Shown: positions 15,936 through 25,987 of the stretch, in pieces
Layout: the number at the start of each line of letters is the position of its first letter
How positions within the stretch are numbered: position 1 is the first letter of the stretch
Assembly: GCA_030147525.1 (NCBI GenBank)
Contig: JASBVF010000047.1
Span: 1 to 64,000 of the forward strand
Reading direction: 5' to 3'
Origin: Bacteroidota bacterium
GTDB taxonomy: Bacteria > Bacteroidota > Bacteroidia > Chitinophagales > Saprospiraceae
DNA: 64,000 bases
Position numbers and translations under genes: made by a program
The notes under the pieces: generated by a model
The model's input: only the letters and a program-made list of their open reading frames with translations
Told to the model about the DNA's origin: nothing
The model's database searches: none

Positions 15936-17174
15936 TCAGGCAAGCTCATCGTTCTTCTTAGTTTCCTTTTTAAATAGCCACAGTACCCCTAAAATCACCG
16001 CAATCGGAATGACCGACATCGTAAACGCCGTCTGTCCGTCGAAATGCTCGAACATAAAACCGGTGATGATCGACCCCGTCGTACCGCCCAGCGCCGAAAA
16101 AACCACGATCAGGCCCGACATCGGAGCGTGTTGTTTTTTAGGTAAAGAACTCAAAATCACGGAGTTGATGGCCGGGTAAACCGGCGCCAGCAGGATGCCG
16201 ATCATCGGAAAAACGAATGCCGCCAGCGGTGCCTGCAGCCAGGTTGTGACTTTTTCAGTACCCACGCTATTTGCCAGCGGCATGACGAGCAATACCAATC
16301 CGCCGGCAGCTATCAGGCTGATAGCCAGCACTTTGAACCAGTCGAATTTTTTCAGGGTAAACCCGCCAATGAAACGCCCCACCGCAAACGATCCGGCCAG
16401 GATGCTCGACATCTGGATAGCCAGCGAGTTGGAGAGGTTCAGGATTTTCGAGTTGAAAGTCGGCAGCCAGCTCATGATTCCCTGCTCGATGAGCACGTAC
16501 AAAAAAGCGCTGATGATGAAAATGAGCACCAACGGCTTGGCAATCAGCTTGAGCATGCCGGCAAAATCATCAGCGAGGTTTTTCGAGTCGTCGTGCTCAA
16601 CCTCCGACTCGTCCAGTTTAGTCGCAAGCAGCAGCACGAAAGCAAAGGCTGACAGCCCCGCCAGCAGGTAGTACACGGCCAGCCAGGAGGTGGATTGCGG
16701 GTTGGAGTCGTCCACGAAAGCGCTGAAAAGAAAATAGCCCGACAGAATGCCGACCATGAAAAATGATTCCAGGAAATTCATAAAACTCACGTGCTCCTTC
16801 TCGTCGTCGGTCACCAATCCGATGGTGGCAAAAACAGAAACTTTTACGAGGGCAAAGCCGACGCCCGTAGCAGCGAAGAGCAGCTTCGTCATCCAGAACG
16901 CCGGTACCTGCGTCATCGCCAGGCAGGCCACCGTGAGGAAGCCCAGTGCAATCAGCATCGCCCGTTTGTAGCCGATCCGCACGATGTAGGAGGCGATGAG
17001 GAAAGACGTGATGGCAATGCTCAGGTCTTTGAACGCCTCCAGCACGCTGGCTGAGCTTTCCGACACGCCGAAATTATTCTGCACCTGCAGGATGACCGTG
17101 CCCACGGAGTTGAGCAAAATGGCAAAGGTGAAGTAATTAACAAACAGCGAGAGTTTGATTTTCCAATGTTTCAT
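15936..17174 (-). CDS. Major facilitator superfamily transporter
   Basis: Inner-membrane transporter of 412 aa with about 12 hydrophobic segments. The ATG at 17174 begins MKHWKIKLSLFVNYFTFAIL; a longer reading would run back into a repeat. The cytoplasmic loop between the halves is charged (KLDESEVEHDDSKNL). Conserved MFS spacing is seen after helix 2 (VRIGYKRAML). The pattern resembles FucP/GluP-like sugar permeases, but no substrate-specific residue can be asserted. A 24-bp inverted repeat lies directly upstream of its start. Confidence 0.8.
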   Translation of the reverse strand: MKHWKIKLSLFVNYFTFAILLNSVGTVILQVQNNFGVSESSASVLEAFKDLSIAITSFLIASYIVRIGYKRAMLIALGFLTVACLAMTQVPAFWMTKLLFAATGVGFALVKVSVFATIGLVTDDEKEHVSFMNFLESFFMVGILSGYFLFSAFVDDSNPQSTSWLAVYYLLAGLSAFAFVLLLATKLDESEVEHDDSKNLADDFAGMLKLIAKPLVLIFIISAFLYVLIEQGIMSWLPTFNSKILNLSNSLAIQMSSILAGSFAVGRFIGGFTLKKFDWFKVLAISLIAAGGLVLLVMPLANSVGTEKVTTWLQAPLAAFVFPMIGILLAPVYPAINSVILSSLPKKQHAPMSGLIVVFSALGGTTGSIITGFMFEHFDGQTAFTMSVIPIAVILGVLWLFKKETKKNDELA

Positions 17175-17185
17175 TTTGATGGAGA

Positions 17186-17262
17186 TTGATTGTTGAGATT
17201 GTTGGATGGTTGAGATTGCTGGATTGTAGAGGGTTAAGCCATCCAACAATCTCAACAATCAA
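17186..17262. repeat. 24-bp perfect inverted repeat upstream of the MFS gene
   Basis: Arms at 17186-17209 and 17239-17262 are exact reverse complements over 24 bases with a 29-base loop. Both arms are built from repeats of a GATTGTT/AACAATC word, and the word continues beyond the right arm (two more AACAATC copies to 17284). The structure would sit in the leader or promoter of the MFS gene. Confidence 0.85.
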
Positions 17263-17345
17263 ACAATCAACCCACCAAACAATCTGACATTTCTCAGCCA
17301 GGTCGTAAGGTATTTGAAAGTCGAAAAGATTTGAAGGAAATGGTT

Positions 17346-17388
17346 GAAAAAAATCAGGCAGCAACCCGGAAAACAGGTTGCTGCCTGA
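17346..17388 (-). terminator. Rho-independent terminator of the esterase gene
   Basis: A 13-bp perfect stem (CAGGCAGCAACC at 17355-17366 with GGTTGCTGCCTG at 17376-17387, extended by one pair) has a 9-base loop. On the minus strand it is followed by a run of seven T residues (17353-17347). It lies 20 bases past the esterase stop. Confidence 0.85.
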
Positions 17389-17407
17389 AAATAATCCGAT
17401 GTATGCG

Positions 17408-18505
17408 TTACAGATTCATCTTTTGTGAGCAAAACACCAGCGAAACCTCCAGTCTTGCAAACATCTTGTCAAAGTGGTCGCCCTGGAAATTTTCATAGGT
17501 ATGGGTGATACCATAAGCATCCAGTGCCTGGTGGAAGGCATCGCTTGTCAGGTTGAACATAAACACGTCGCTCAGACCGGCATCGAAATACAGGCCTTTC
17601 AGTGATTTGAGATTATTCCCGTGTGTGGCAAGCAGGGTGAACGGGTCATGTTCCAGCCAGCGGCTCCACGTGGCTTCGACGATGTCGCCGGTCGGGTGAA
17701 CAAAAGGCAAATCCACCATGAACGGAGGATTGGTCAGGTTCGGTGACCACGCAGCGGCGAAGGCATAGATGGAACTTGTCAGAAACTTGGCCGGGTCCGG
17801 CCCCAGCATGCCATCAGGGTTTTCAGCAATGATGGCCGGGATAAAAGCTTTGAAACCATCGAAGTAAAGCGGAGCGCTGTGTGCTGCCACCACTCCAAAT
17901 TTATCGGCGTGCTTCAGGCCCATTTTCATGGCGCCGTAGCCGCCCTGCGAGTGACCGATGACGGCCCTGCCATGCTTGCCGGCGATGGTTTTGTAATTGG
18001 CATCAATGAAATTCACCACGTCGTTGGCAATGTAGTCTTCAAATTTGCCGTTCAGCGCCGAATTGGTATAAAAGCAGAAACCGTAAGGCGCACTTGCAGC
18101 ATCAGGCATGACCACGATCATCGGTTCGATGATATCGGCAGCGATGAGATTGTCCATCCAGGCTTTAAAACCATTTTGCGGGAAATCGGGGTAGGTTTTG
18201 AAGGCGCCATTGGGGTCAATCCAGTTGTCCCAGTGCGATTTTGAAAGGTAGGCACTGTCAGAAAACGGAAGTCCATGCAGCAGGTAAACCACCGGGTATT
18301 CCTCCTCACCGTTGGATTCGTAGCCTTCCGGCGTGTACACAGTCATGTCCCTGAGCGTAGGATTACCGGCTGGGTTACCCTCGAGGGCAACGCTGGTAAA
18401 GGTTTTGTGTTCCAAATTGCTGGGCGGCACCGGATCGTCGTCCTTACAACTCCAGGTCAGCAAAAGCGCAAGGAGTGTTCCGAAGAAAATGAATGAGGCT
18501 TTCAT
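17408..18505 (-). CDS. Esterase-D-type alpha/beta-hydrolase lipoprotein
   Basis: Predicted outer-envelope esterase of 365 aa. The ATG at 18505 opens a lipoprotein signal (MKASFIFFGTLLALLLTWSC). The putative-esterase (esterase D/Fes) fold shows YPVVYLLHGLPFSDSAY (~80-100), PMIVVMPDAAS and the nucleophile elbow VIGHSQGGYGAMKMGLKH with S186. The C-terminal histidine is probably in the FQGDHFDKM segment. The family hydrolyses acyl esters, including feruloyl- or acetyl-glycans and enterobactin-type esters; the substrate is unknown. A strong terminator follows. Confidence 0.88.
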   Translation of the reverse strand: MKASFIFFGTLLALLLTWSCKDDDPVPPSNLEHKTFTSVALEGNPAGNPTLRDMTVYTPEGYESNGEEEYPVVYLLHGLPFSDSAYLSKSHWDNWIDPNGAFKTYPDFPQNGFKAWMDNLIAADIIEPMIVVMPDAASAPYGFCFYTNSALNGKFEDYIANDVVNFIDANYKTIAGKHGRAVIGHSQGGYGAMKMGLKHADKFGVVAAHSAPLYFDGFKAFIPAIIAENPDGMLGPDPAKFLTSSIYAFAAAWSPNLTNPPFMVDLPFVHPTGDIVEATWSRWLEHDPFTLLATHGNNLKSLKGLYFDAGLSDVFMFNLTSDAFHQALDAYGITHTYENFQGDHFDKMFARLEVSLVFCSQKMNL

Positions 18506-18543
18506 GGTAAAAATTTTAAAAGGTGAACGTTTCAGTGGCAACG

Positions 18544-18638
18544 TTCAGTGGCAATGGGCAGTGGCAGTAACGGTCCCGAATTCGCTTCGTGAAGGCAGTT
18601 TGGAGAGGGGGTTACTACCACTGCTTAGTGCCACTGAA
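18544..18638. repeat. Long imperfect hairpin made of CAGTGGC words
   Basis: Bases 18544-18571 pair with 18611-18638 at 24 of 28 positions around a 39-base loop. The left arm contains CAGTGGC at 18546-18552 and 18559-18565, with a third copy just outside at 18533-18539. It fills most of the gap between the hybrid sensor stop and the esterase start. Confidence 0.8.
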
Positions 18639-18703
18639 TTTGTCACACTTCAAATTCACCTCATTTTACCCGGCATGTTTTGTCCATCGTGCCAAATGTT
18701 TTG

Positions 18704-20836
18704 TCAATCATCCAAAAGCTGTTTCTGGCGATAATGGCTGGGACTTTCACCAAATTTTTCCATGAAAATTTTACTGAAATGGGAGAGGTTTTTAAAGCCC
18801 GTTTCAAAAGCAACCTCGGTCACGTTCAGGTCGGTGGAAAGGAGCAATTCCCGGGCTTTGCTCAGGCGCAGATTGCGGATGAAATGATGCACCGTCGTGT
18901 CGGTCAGCGCCCTGAATTTACGGTAGAGTTGCGATCGGCTCATGCCCAGGCTGCTACATAGCCCGGCGATGCCGAATTCCTCGTCGTCGAGGTGTTCGAG
19001 CAGCAGGCTTCGAACCTCCTGCAGGAAGGCGTCTTCTTTTTGAAAAATGCCGTTTTCAGGAAATGAAGCCGGAGAGTCTTGCAGGGAGGCATATCGCTCC
19101 TGCAGCGTCCTGCGCAGTTTGATCAGTTTTTTCACCCTGACAAACAGTTCTTCTTTGTTAAACGGCTTGGCGAGGTAAGCATCGGCGCCAGCCTCCAGGC
19201 CTTCCAACCGTGAGTCGGCATCCGCTTTTGCGGTGAGTAAAACGACCGGGATGTGGCTGGTGCGCAGGTCGTTTTTCAGTTTTTTACAAAATGTAAAGCC
19301 GTCCATTTCAGGCATCATCACGTCGCTGATGATCAGATCGGGGATGATTTCGAGGGCTTTTTCAAAACCCTCCCGGCCATTGCCAGCCTCTTCGATCTGG
19401 TAGTCCGCAGCCAGCAAGGAGCGGAGGTAGTGGAGCACGTCAGGATTATCTTCGACGAGGAGCAGTACGAGCTTTTCACCGACCTTATGAGCGGAGCCGA
19501 GTGCGGCTTTTTCACTTTTTTCAAAAACTAAATCCAAGGGCGCCTCCTCCTGCGAACGTGACACCTGCGCCTCCTTCGCCTGGTTCGTAACGGGCAGCCG
19601 GACGGTGAAGACGGAGCCTTTCCCGGGATTGGTTTCCACCGTAATTTTGCCATGCAGCAGTTTGACCAACTCCCGTGTCAGCGCTAGCCCGAGGCCGGTG
19701 CCTTCCGTTAGACTGCCATTGCCGCCGGATTGAAAATACCGGTCAAAAATTTGCGGCAAATGCTCCTCTGAAATGCCCACGCCTGTGTCTTTTACGGTCA
19801 AAACAAGTTGCCCTCCCTGTTTGCGGACAGCTATCTGTACCTGTCCATTCTCAGGGGTGAATTTGATGGCATTCGAGAGCAGGTTCGACACGATGTCCTG
19901 CATTTTTTCGGGATCAAAATCCATCTTGATTATTTCCGGCTGCGCTGAAAATCCGAGGTGGATGTTCTTCGCTTCGGCCAGCGAGTGGAACGACTCGGAT
20001 AGGTATTTCAGGTAAGCAACCACATCGTCCTGCACCAGGTTGACGGGCATGGCGTTGGCTTCCAGTTTCGAGAGGTTCAGCATTTGGTTGGTCAGGTTGA
20101 GCAGCTTCCGGCCATTGCGTTTGATCATTTTCACAGCCTCGCCATCTGCCAACTGCTCCGCCATTCCAAGGATGATCGTGAGCGGGGTGCGGAATTCATG
20201 GGTGATGTTAGTGTAAAAACGGGTCTTGAACTCGTCCAATTCCTGCATCTGCTTTTCTTTTTCCTGCTTCATTTTACCTACCTGCCAGTTGAAATAAAGC
20301 AAAGCCAGAAAAAGCAGGGTTATTGCGGTAAAAAAACCAAGGAAGTAGTGCGACACAAGATAGGCGGGCACCAGCCGGGGTTGCAGCAGCGTAGTAGCCG
20401 TCATCAGCCCGGAGTACAGTAAAAATACGAGAACTGCCCGCCGTTTATTCGGAAGCGTCAATGCATAAATCGGCCCCATCAGGCCGATGAAAACCGGCCC
20501 TCCTGCATGCAGAAGTCCGCCCATGAAGTAAACCTTCACCACAGAAATGAGCACGATGCCCACTTGGGTGATCAGGGCAAATTCTTCGATTCCTTTTTTA
20601 TGAAAATGAAAAACAAGCGGGCCCAGCAGGAGCAGCAGCGCAAAGAAAACATTGCACACAACCACTCCGATTCCCGCATGATCAGCGATGATAAAACTGC
20701 CCAACAGTAAAAACGGCAAGCCCACCACGTGAAACATCAGCCAGATTTTTTTCAGCAAAAGCGTCTCCTTGTCGTCGCCGGTAGAGTGGACGTAGCGGGT
20801 GAGCCGGGAGTTGAGGTTTTGAAAAAAATAATACAT
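18704..20836 (-). CDS. Membrane hybrid histidine kinase with REC and AraC HTH
   Basis: Second hybrid sensor-regulator, 710 aa, without a periplasmic propeller. The N terminus holds about six membrane helices (~30-200). HisKA follows with phosphoacceptor H213 in THEFRTPLTIILG, then HATPase_c (~315-425, with SNLLSNAIKFTP, DTGVGI and GTGLGLALTRELV). A receiver domain has D505 in LIISDVMMPEMDGF and the conserved Lys in LAKPF. An AraC-type HTH completes it (~600-708, FETGFKNLSHFSKIFMEKFGESPSHYR). All catalytic motifs are intact. It resembles 7TMR-like membrane sensors. It may control the neighbouring esterase, which lies downstream on the same strand, but that is inference. Confidence 0.93.
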   Translation of the reverse strand: MYYFFQNLNSRLTRYVHSTGDDKETLLLKKIWLMFHVVGLPFLLLGSFIIADHAGIGVVVCNVFFALLLLLGPLVFHFHKKGIEEFALITQVGIVLISVVKVYFMGGLLHAGGPVFIGLMGPIYALTLPNKRRAVLVFLLYSGLMTATTLLQPRLVPAYLVSHYFLGFFTAITLLFLALLYFNWQVGKMKQEKEKQMQELDEFKTRFYTNITHEFRTPLTIILGMAEQLADGEAVKMIKRNGRKLLNLTNQMLNLSKLEANAMPVNLVQDDVVAYLKYLSESFHSLAEAKNIHLGFSAQPEIIKMDFDPEKMQDIVSNLLSNAIKFTPENGQVQIAVRKQGGQLVLTVKDTGVGISEEHLPQIFDRYFQSGGNGSLTEGTGLGLALTRELVKLLHGKITVETNPGKGSVFTVRLPVTNQAKEAQVSRSQEEAPLDLVFEKSEKAALGSAHKVGEKLVLLLVEDNPDVLHYLRSLLAADYQIEEAGNGREGFEKALEIIPDLIISDVMMPEMDGFTFCKKLKNDLRTSHIPVVLLTAKADADSRLEGLEAGADAYLAKPFNKEELFVRVKKLIKLRRTLQERYASLQDSPASFPENGIFQKEDAFLQEVRSLLLEHLDDEEFGIAGLCSSLGMSRSQLYRKFRALTDTTVHHFIRNLRLSKARELLLSTDLNVTEVAFETGFKNLSHFSKIFMEKFGESPSHYRQKQLLDD

Positions 20837-20905
20837 CCTACCTTGGTTTTGAAGTATAAAACCGGGCAGATGTGGTCAAAAGGTCAGTTTGTAAATTTAA
20901 AACAA

Positions 20906-20937
20906 TTTAGCGTAACTAGCAGGTTGTTGTAAATTTG
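20906..20937 (+). promoter_or_regulatory. Trehalase promoter
   Basis: TAAATTTG at 20930-20937 is an exact Bacteroidota -7 box. A TTTA at 20906-20909 sits 20 bases upstream as a near -33 match. The predicted leader is about 27 bases. Confidence 0.55.
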
Positions 20938-20968
20938 GCTTTTCACTCTTTTTCAAAATTCACTCACC

Positions 20969-22462
20969 ATGACCCAACCACACGATCAACTTTTCGGCCC
21001 CCTCTTCGAAGCCGTGCAAATGAGCGGTATTTTTCCCGACTCCAAAACTTTCGTGGATTGCATCCCAAAGCGCAGCCCGGATGAGATACTCGAAGCCTAC
21101 CAAAAAGAAAAAAGTAAAGCCGGTTTCGACCTGCAAAACTTTGTAAATCAGCATTTTGAAAAGCCGACCCCACCCACTACCAACTTCAAAGCGGACACCA
21201 GCCGCCCCATCGAAGACCACATCAACCTGCTTTGGGACGTGCTCAAACGGGACGCCGACAAGGCCGTACCGGGCAGTTCACTGATCCCGTTGCCGCACCC
21301 GTACATCGTGCCTGGCGGGCGTTTCGGTGAAATTTACTACTGGGACAGCTACTTCACGATGCTCGGCCTGCAGGCTGCCGGGCGGGTGGAGATGATCCGG
21401 CACATGGTGGATAATTTTTCTTTTTTGATCAAAACCATCGGTTTTATCCCCAACGGCAACCGCACCTACTTTCTCGGTCGCTCGCAGCCGCCGTTTTACT
21501 CGCTGATGGTCAGTTTGCTGGCCGAAGAATTGGGCGATGAAATTTTGATAAAATACCTCCCGTACCTCGAGCGGGAGTATAACTTCTGGATGGACGGCCA
21601 CGAGGATTTGACTGCCGCCAACCCCGCCACGCTGCGGGTCGTGCGCATCGAGGACGGCGTCTTCCTGAACCGCTATTGGGACAGCCGCCCCGTGCCCCGT
21701 GAGGAGAGTTGGCGGGAGGACGTGGAGTTGGCTCTCGAATCCAGGCGGGAAGCCACGCAGCTCTACCGGGACGTACGGGCGGGCTGCGAATCGGGCTGGG
21801 ATTTTACCACCCGCTGGTTCCGGGATGGCCGCTCGCTGGACACCATACGCACCACGGAGATTTTGCCCGTCGATCTGAACGCCCTGCTCTATCATCACGA
21901 GCAGATACTTGCCCGAGCACACCAACTCGCTGGCAACAACAGCGAGCAGCGCTTTTTTGAAAAACGGGCCGCCAATCGCCTGGATGCCCTGATCGATCTT
22001 TGCTGGGACGCCCGTGGAGGATGGTTCCAGGATGTCGATTTCATCAACCAACAGCAAACGGGCATTCCGTCAGTGGCTACGATGTTTCCGCTTTTTTTCA
22101 AAATGGCCAGCGGCGAGCAAGCCTACCGCACCGCCAATTTTGTGGAGCAAAATCTCTTTCGTCCCGGCGGTGTGGTCACTACGTCCAACCACTCCGGCCA
22201 GCAGTGGGACGCCCCCAACGGCTGGGCGCCGCTGCAATGGGTCACCATCGCCGGCTTGCGCAACTACGGCTTCGACCTACCCGCCGAAATGATCCGTAGC
22301 CGCTGGATCGACCTCAATCAAAAAGTCTATCGCAACACCGGCAAAATGATGGAAAAATACAACGTGGAAGACCTAAGCCTGAGCGCCGGAGGAGGCGAGT
22401 ACCCGGTGCAGGACGGGTTTGGGTGGAGCAACGGGGTGTTGCTGCGGTTGTTGAGTGAATAA
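20969..22462 (+). CDS. treF: Cytoplasmic trehalase (GH37)
   Basis: Hydrolyses alpha,alpha-trehalose to two glucose molecules. It is 497 aa with no signal peptide, so the TreF rather than TreA type. Both trehalase signatures are present: PGGRFGEIYYWDSYF (~112-126) and QWDAPNGWAPLQW (~411-423). The catalytic-acid region is ESGWDFTTRWF with D278. The C-terminal GH37 motif GGGEYPVQDGFGWSNGV is also present. The glucose produced feeds glucose-6-phosphate metabolism; gnd, zwf and pgl lie 2-6 kb downstream but are not in the same operon. Confidence 0.95.
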   Translation: MTQPHDQLFGPLFEAVQMSGIFPDSKTFVDCIPKRSPDEILEAYQKEKSKAGFDLQNFVNQHFEKPTPPTTNFKADTSRPIEDHINLLWDVLKRDADKAVPGSSLIPLPHPYIVPGGRFGEIYYWDSYFTMLGLQAAGRVEMIRHMVDNFSFLIKTIGFIPNGNRTYFLGRSQPPFYSLMVSLLAEELGDEILIKYLPYLEREYNFWMDGHEDLTAANPATLRVVRIEDGVFLNRYWDSRPVPREESWREDVELALESRREATQLYRDVRAGCESGWDFTTRWFRDGRSLDTIRTTEILPVDLNALLYHHEQILARAHQLAGNNSEQRFFEKRAANRLDALIDLCWDARGGWFQDVDFINQQQTGIPSVATMFPLFFKMASGEQAYRTANFVEQNLFRPGGVVTTSNHSGQQWDAPNGWAPLQWVTIAGLRNYGFDLPAEMIRSRWIDLNQKVYRNTGKMMEKYNVEDLSLSAGGGEYPVQDGFGWSNGVLLRLLSE

Positions 22463-22467
22463 AGCAT

Positions 22468-22758
22468 TCAGCTCCCCGCAAACGGCGTCCCAAAAATACC
22501 AACTGCCAACTCCGCCCAAACCAGTAGGAGTGTTGCGATAATAGCCAGGCAGAGAATAATTCTGTGCTCCGTCTTTTTTACTTTCCTCAACACAAATTCA
22601 ATGGTTAAACCTGTGCCGAGCAGGAGACTGCCCATGACGATAAAATCGAAAGGCGACCAATTCACTTCACTGGTAAACTGCATCGCTACCAAGGGAATAA
22701 GCAATAAAAACGTTGCTGAAAGCAGAATGATCACGAGTCTTTTGTTCTGAATAGCCAT
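22468..22758 (-). CDS. Small three-helix membrane protein
   Basis: Protein of 96 aa with three predicted membrane spans (~8-27, 35-58, 68-90) and the central motif NWSPFDFIVMGSLLLGTGLTIEF. Similar small proteins are common in Bacteroidota and uncharacterised. It is convergent with trehalase (5-base gap) and has its own promoter (22791-22820). Confidence 0.75.
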   Translation of the reverse strand: MAIQNKRLVIILLSATFLLLIPLVAMQFTSEVNWSPFDFIVMGSLLLGTGLTIEFVLRKVKKTEHRIILCLAIIATLLLVWAELAVGIFGTPFAGS

Positions 22759-22790
22759 GATTTAATCAATTTTAAAAGTACTTTGAAATA

Positions 22791-22820
22791 CAAAGTTAAT
22801 CACAGAATACTAACATCCAA
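22791..22820 (-). promoter_or_regulatory. Promoter of the small membrane protein
   Basis: On the minus strand: TTG (22818-22820), a 19-base spacer, then TAACTTTG (22791-22798), an exact match to the Bacteroidota pattern. The predicted start is near 22786. Confidence 0.6.
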
Positions 22821-22849
22821 GATTTTTTTCAAAAATTTTCAGGATCGAC

Positions 22850-22982
22850 ATTGTATCCCGGGTTTCAACCTGTCAACGGGAAGCTTATGATTTACTCCAG
22901 ACCTTCATCGTTCGGCTTTGCGTTTGCTCTCACTTCGGTTACAGCGGCGATGAATTTCACGAAAAAAATGAAGGGATACAAT
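22850..22982. repeat. Nested inverted repeats in a 378-bp intergenic region
   Basis: The outer arms ATTGTATCCC (22850-22859) and GGGATACAAT (22973-22982) are perfect reverse complements. Inside them TTCATCG (22904-22910) pairs with CGATGAA (22948-22954). I see no gene in 22759-23136. The element could be a structured RNA or the remnant of a small palindromic mobile element. Confidence 0.5.
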
Positions 22983-23136
22983 GAACGAAACTGAATTCAT
23001 TGCACCCCTTGCCGTTTTTTAAGCTTTGGTAGTTCTGATCCGTAAATGGCTTGTTTCTGTCTAATTTTCATCCGCAGAACAGAATGGAAAGATTAATTTT
23101 TCGAACAGCAATATTTCATCATAAAAATGAAACAGC

Positions 23137-23772
23137 ATGAAGTTTGAAATTGAATCCATGCCCCTGTTTGATCAAATCGGGCGGGCCACTGCGCTGAAAA
23201 AACTTGCCCAAGTCAACGGTATTTCATTTCAGAAAAAGCTGCCTTTCGGGGATTTGCCGAAAAACGCCACCGGGTTCGGGCTTTTCAAGCACAAGTCTTT
23301 CAAAAAGATCAGAAACGTGTTTTACCTGCAGAATAATGAGTTGCCGGGCGAGGTGTTGGTGTTCGATTTTCTGCATGCTGACGATGGTTTGGATACCAAA
23401 CGAACAACCGTAGTGCTGGTCCAATCGGAATTACTGGAGTTGCCACGCTTTCACGTGAAACCTGTCCACCTTGGACACAAGCTGGGAGGCCTGTTTGTTT
23501 CAAGGGATGACGCCGTGGAAGGGCATCCTGATTTTATTGAAAAATACACAGTCACCGGGCCTGATCTGTCAGCCGTCGAGTATGCGCTGAAACAGGAAGT
23601 GCTGGATTTCCTGCCCCTCCAGGACGACTGGAGTATGGAAGGGGAAGGCGATTGCCTCGTTTTTTATAAAAAAAACAAGACTCAAAAACCGGACGTCATT
23701 TTCGACTTCAGCGATGACGCCGTTACCATGGCCAAATGGATGATCTTCAGCGATTCGAATGACTACGTTTGA
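23137..23772 (+). CDS. Conserved hypothetical protein
   Basis: Soluble protein of 211 aa that I do not recognise. No signal peptide or membrane span is seen. It alternates basic beta/alpha stretches (KHKSFKKIRNVFYLQN), an ELPGEVLVFDFLHADDG strand pair, and a C-terminal segment WSMEGEGDCLVFYKKNK. The arrangement recalls cytosolic domains of DUF3137-like proteins but without their membrane part. It converges with the next gene (11-base gap). Confidence 0.7.
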   Translation: MKFEIESMPLFDQIGRATALKKLAQVNGISFQKKLPFGDLPKNATGFGLFKHKSFKKIRNVFYLQNNELPGEVLVFDFLHADDGLDTKRTTVVLVQSELLELPRFHVKPVHLGHKLGGLFVSRDDAVEGHPDFIEKYTVTGPDLSAVEYALKQEVLDFLPLQDDWSMEGEGDCLVFYKKNKTQKPDVIFDFSDDAVTMAKWMIFSDSNDYV

Positions 23773-23783
23773 TCATAGGCATT

Positions 23784-24224
23784 TCACTTGTCAAAATCCA
23801 CCTTCACTTCCGCCGGGTGGCATTTCTGGCAACTTGCTACTTCAAAAAATTCCGTGAAAGGCCGTTTGATCGGCTCCTGCGTCATCAGGCTATGCTTGAT
23901 GAGCTTGCCGAGCATGGCATTGTCCATGTTCATGTCGAGGAAAACGGTGTCCTTTGAGTCAGCGTAATTGACAAGGATGAAGGGTACAGCGCCCTGTTTT
24001 CCGGCTTCGGTCTTCACTATTTTCCACTCATTTTTCCCGGTTTTCACCAACTTCTGGTCCTGGTAGGGCACCCAGCCGATGTTGAGCGTGATGGGCGGAT
24101 GGTAAGCTGCGACCTCAGATGGTTGCAGGTTGCGGGTACGGGTCGGCTGGATTTCCCGGTATTGTGTGCAGGTGACGAAAAGAAACGTGGCACCGAGGAT
24201 CAAAAAAACAAGTCTCATTTTCAT
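23784..24224 (-). CDS. Haem-binding lipoprotein with a C-terminal CxxCH
   Basis: Protein of 146 aa; ATGs at 24224 and 24218 are both possible. It has a lipoprotein signal (MRLVFLILGATFLFVTC, Cys as the first mature residue). Near the C terminus is a single c-type haem motif CQKCH (residues ~132-136, in ASCQKCHPAEVKVDF). This suggests a periplasmic or outer-membrane monohaem cytochrome-like protein of the haem-binding-domain type. No electron-transfer partner is encoded next to it. Confidence 0.7.
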   Translation of the reverse strand: MKMRLVFLILGATFLFVTCTQYREIQPTRTRNLQPSEVAAYHPPITLNIGWVPYQDQKLVKTGKNEWKIVKTEAGKQGAVPFILVNYADSKDTVFLDMNMDNAMLGKLIKHSLMTQEPIKRPFTEFFEVASCQKCHPAEVKVDFDK

Positions 24225-24354
24225 TGTGCGAGTGTTTAGCTGGTTCAGTTTTGCCGGATTTTATAAAAAAGATCACCGGCAGAAACGCTAAAAAACCGCT
24301 GTTTTCCGCGCAGTTTTTATGAGAAAAGTCATTGAATCTGCTGGCATTCGTCAA

Positions 24355-25755
<1,401 letters not shown>

Positions 25756-25987
25756 CGTTCGTAGAGTTTTTTGTGAAAAAATGAAGCCCGAAGATAGGGC
25801 TGAAAAAACAACCTTTTTTGCCTCAGCAGAAACGTTTTTGAAAAATTGATGCAGAGTTTACGATCGCAAAATGTGTCAGTGCGGGTGATTTCCCTATTTT
25901 TCCGACCAGTTTCACCCTGAAATTTCAGCGCTTTAAACTTTTCAACCCTTAAACCATTTCAACCAATAAACTCTTAAACCTCCTCAC

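Noticed and set aside
17186-17284. Possible CRISPR-like array of AACAATC words
   Set aside because: Words are 7-9 bases with no regular unique spacers and no cas genes in the window.
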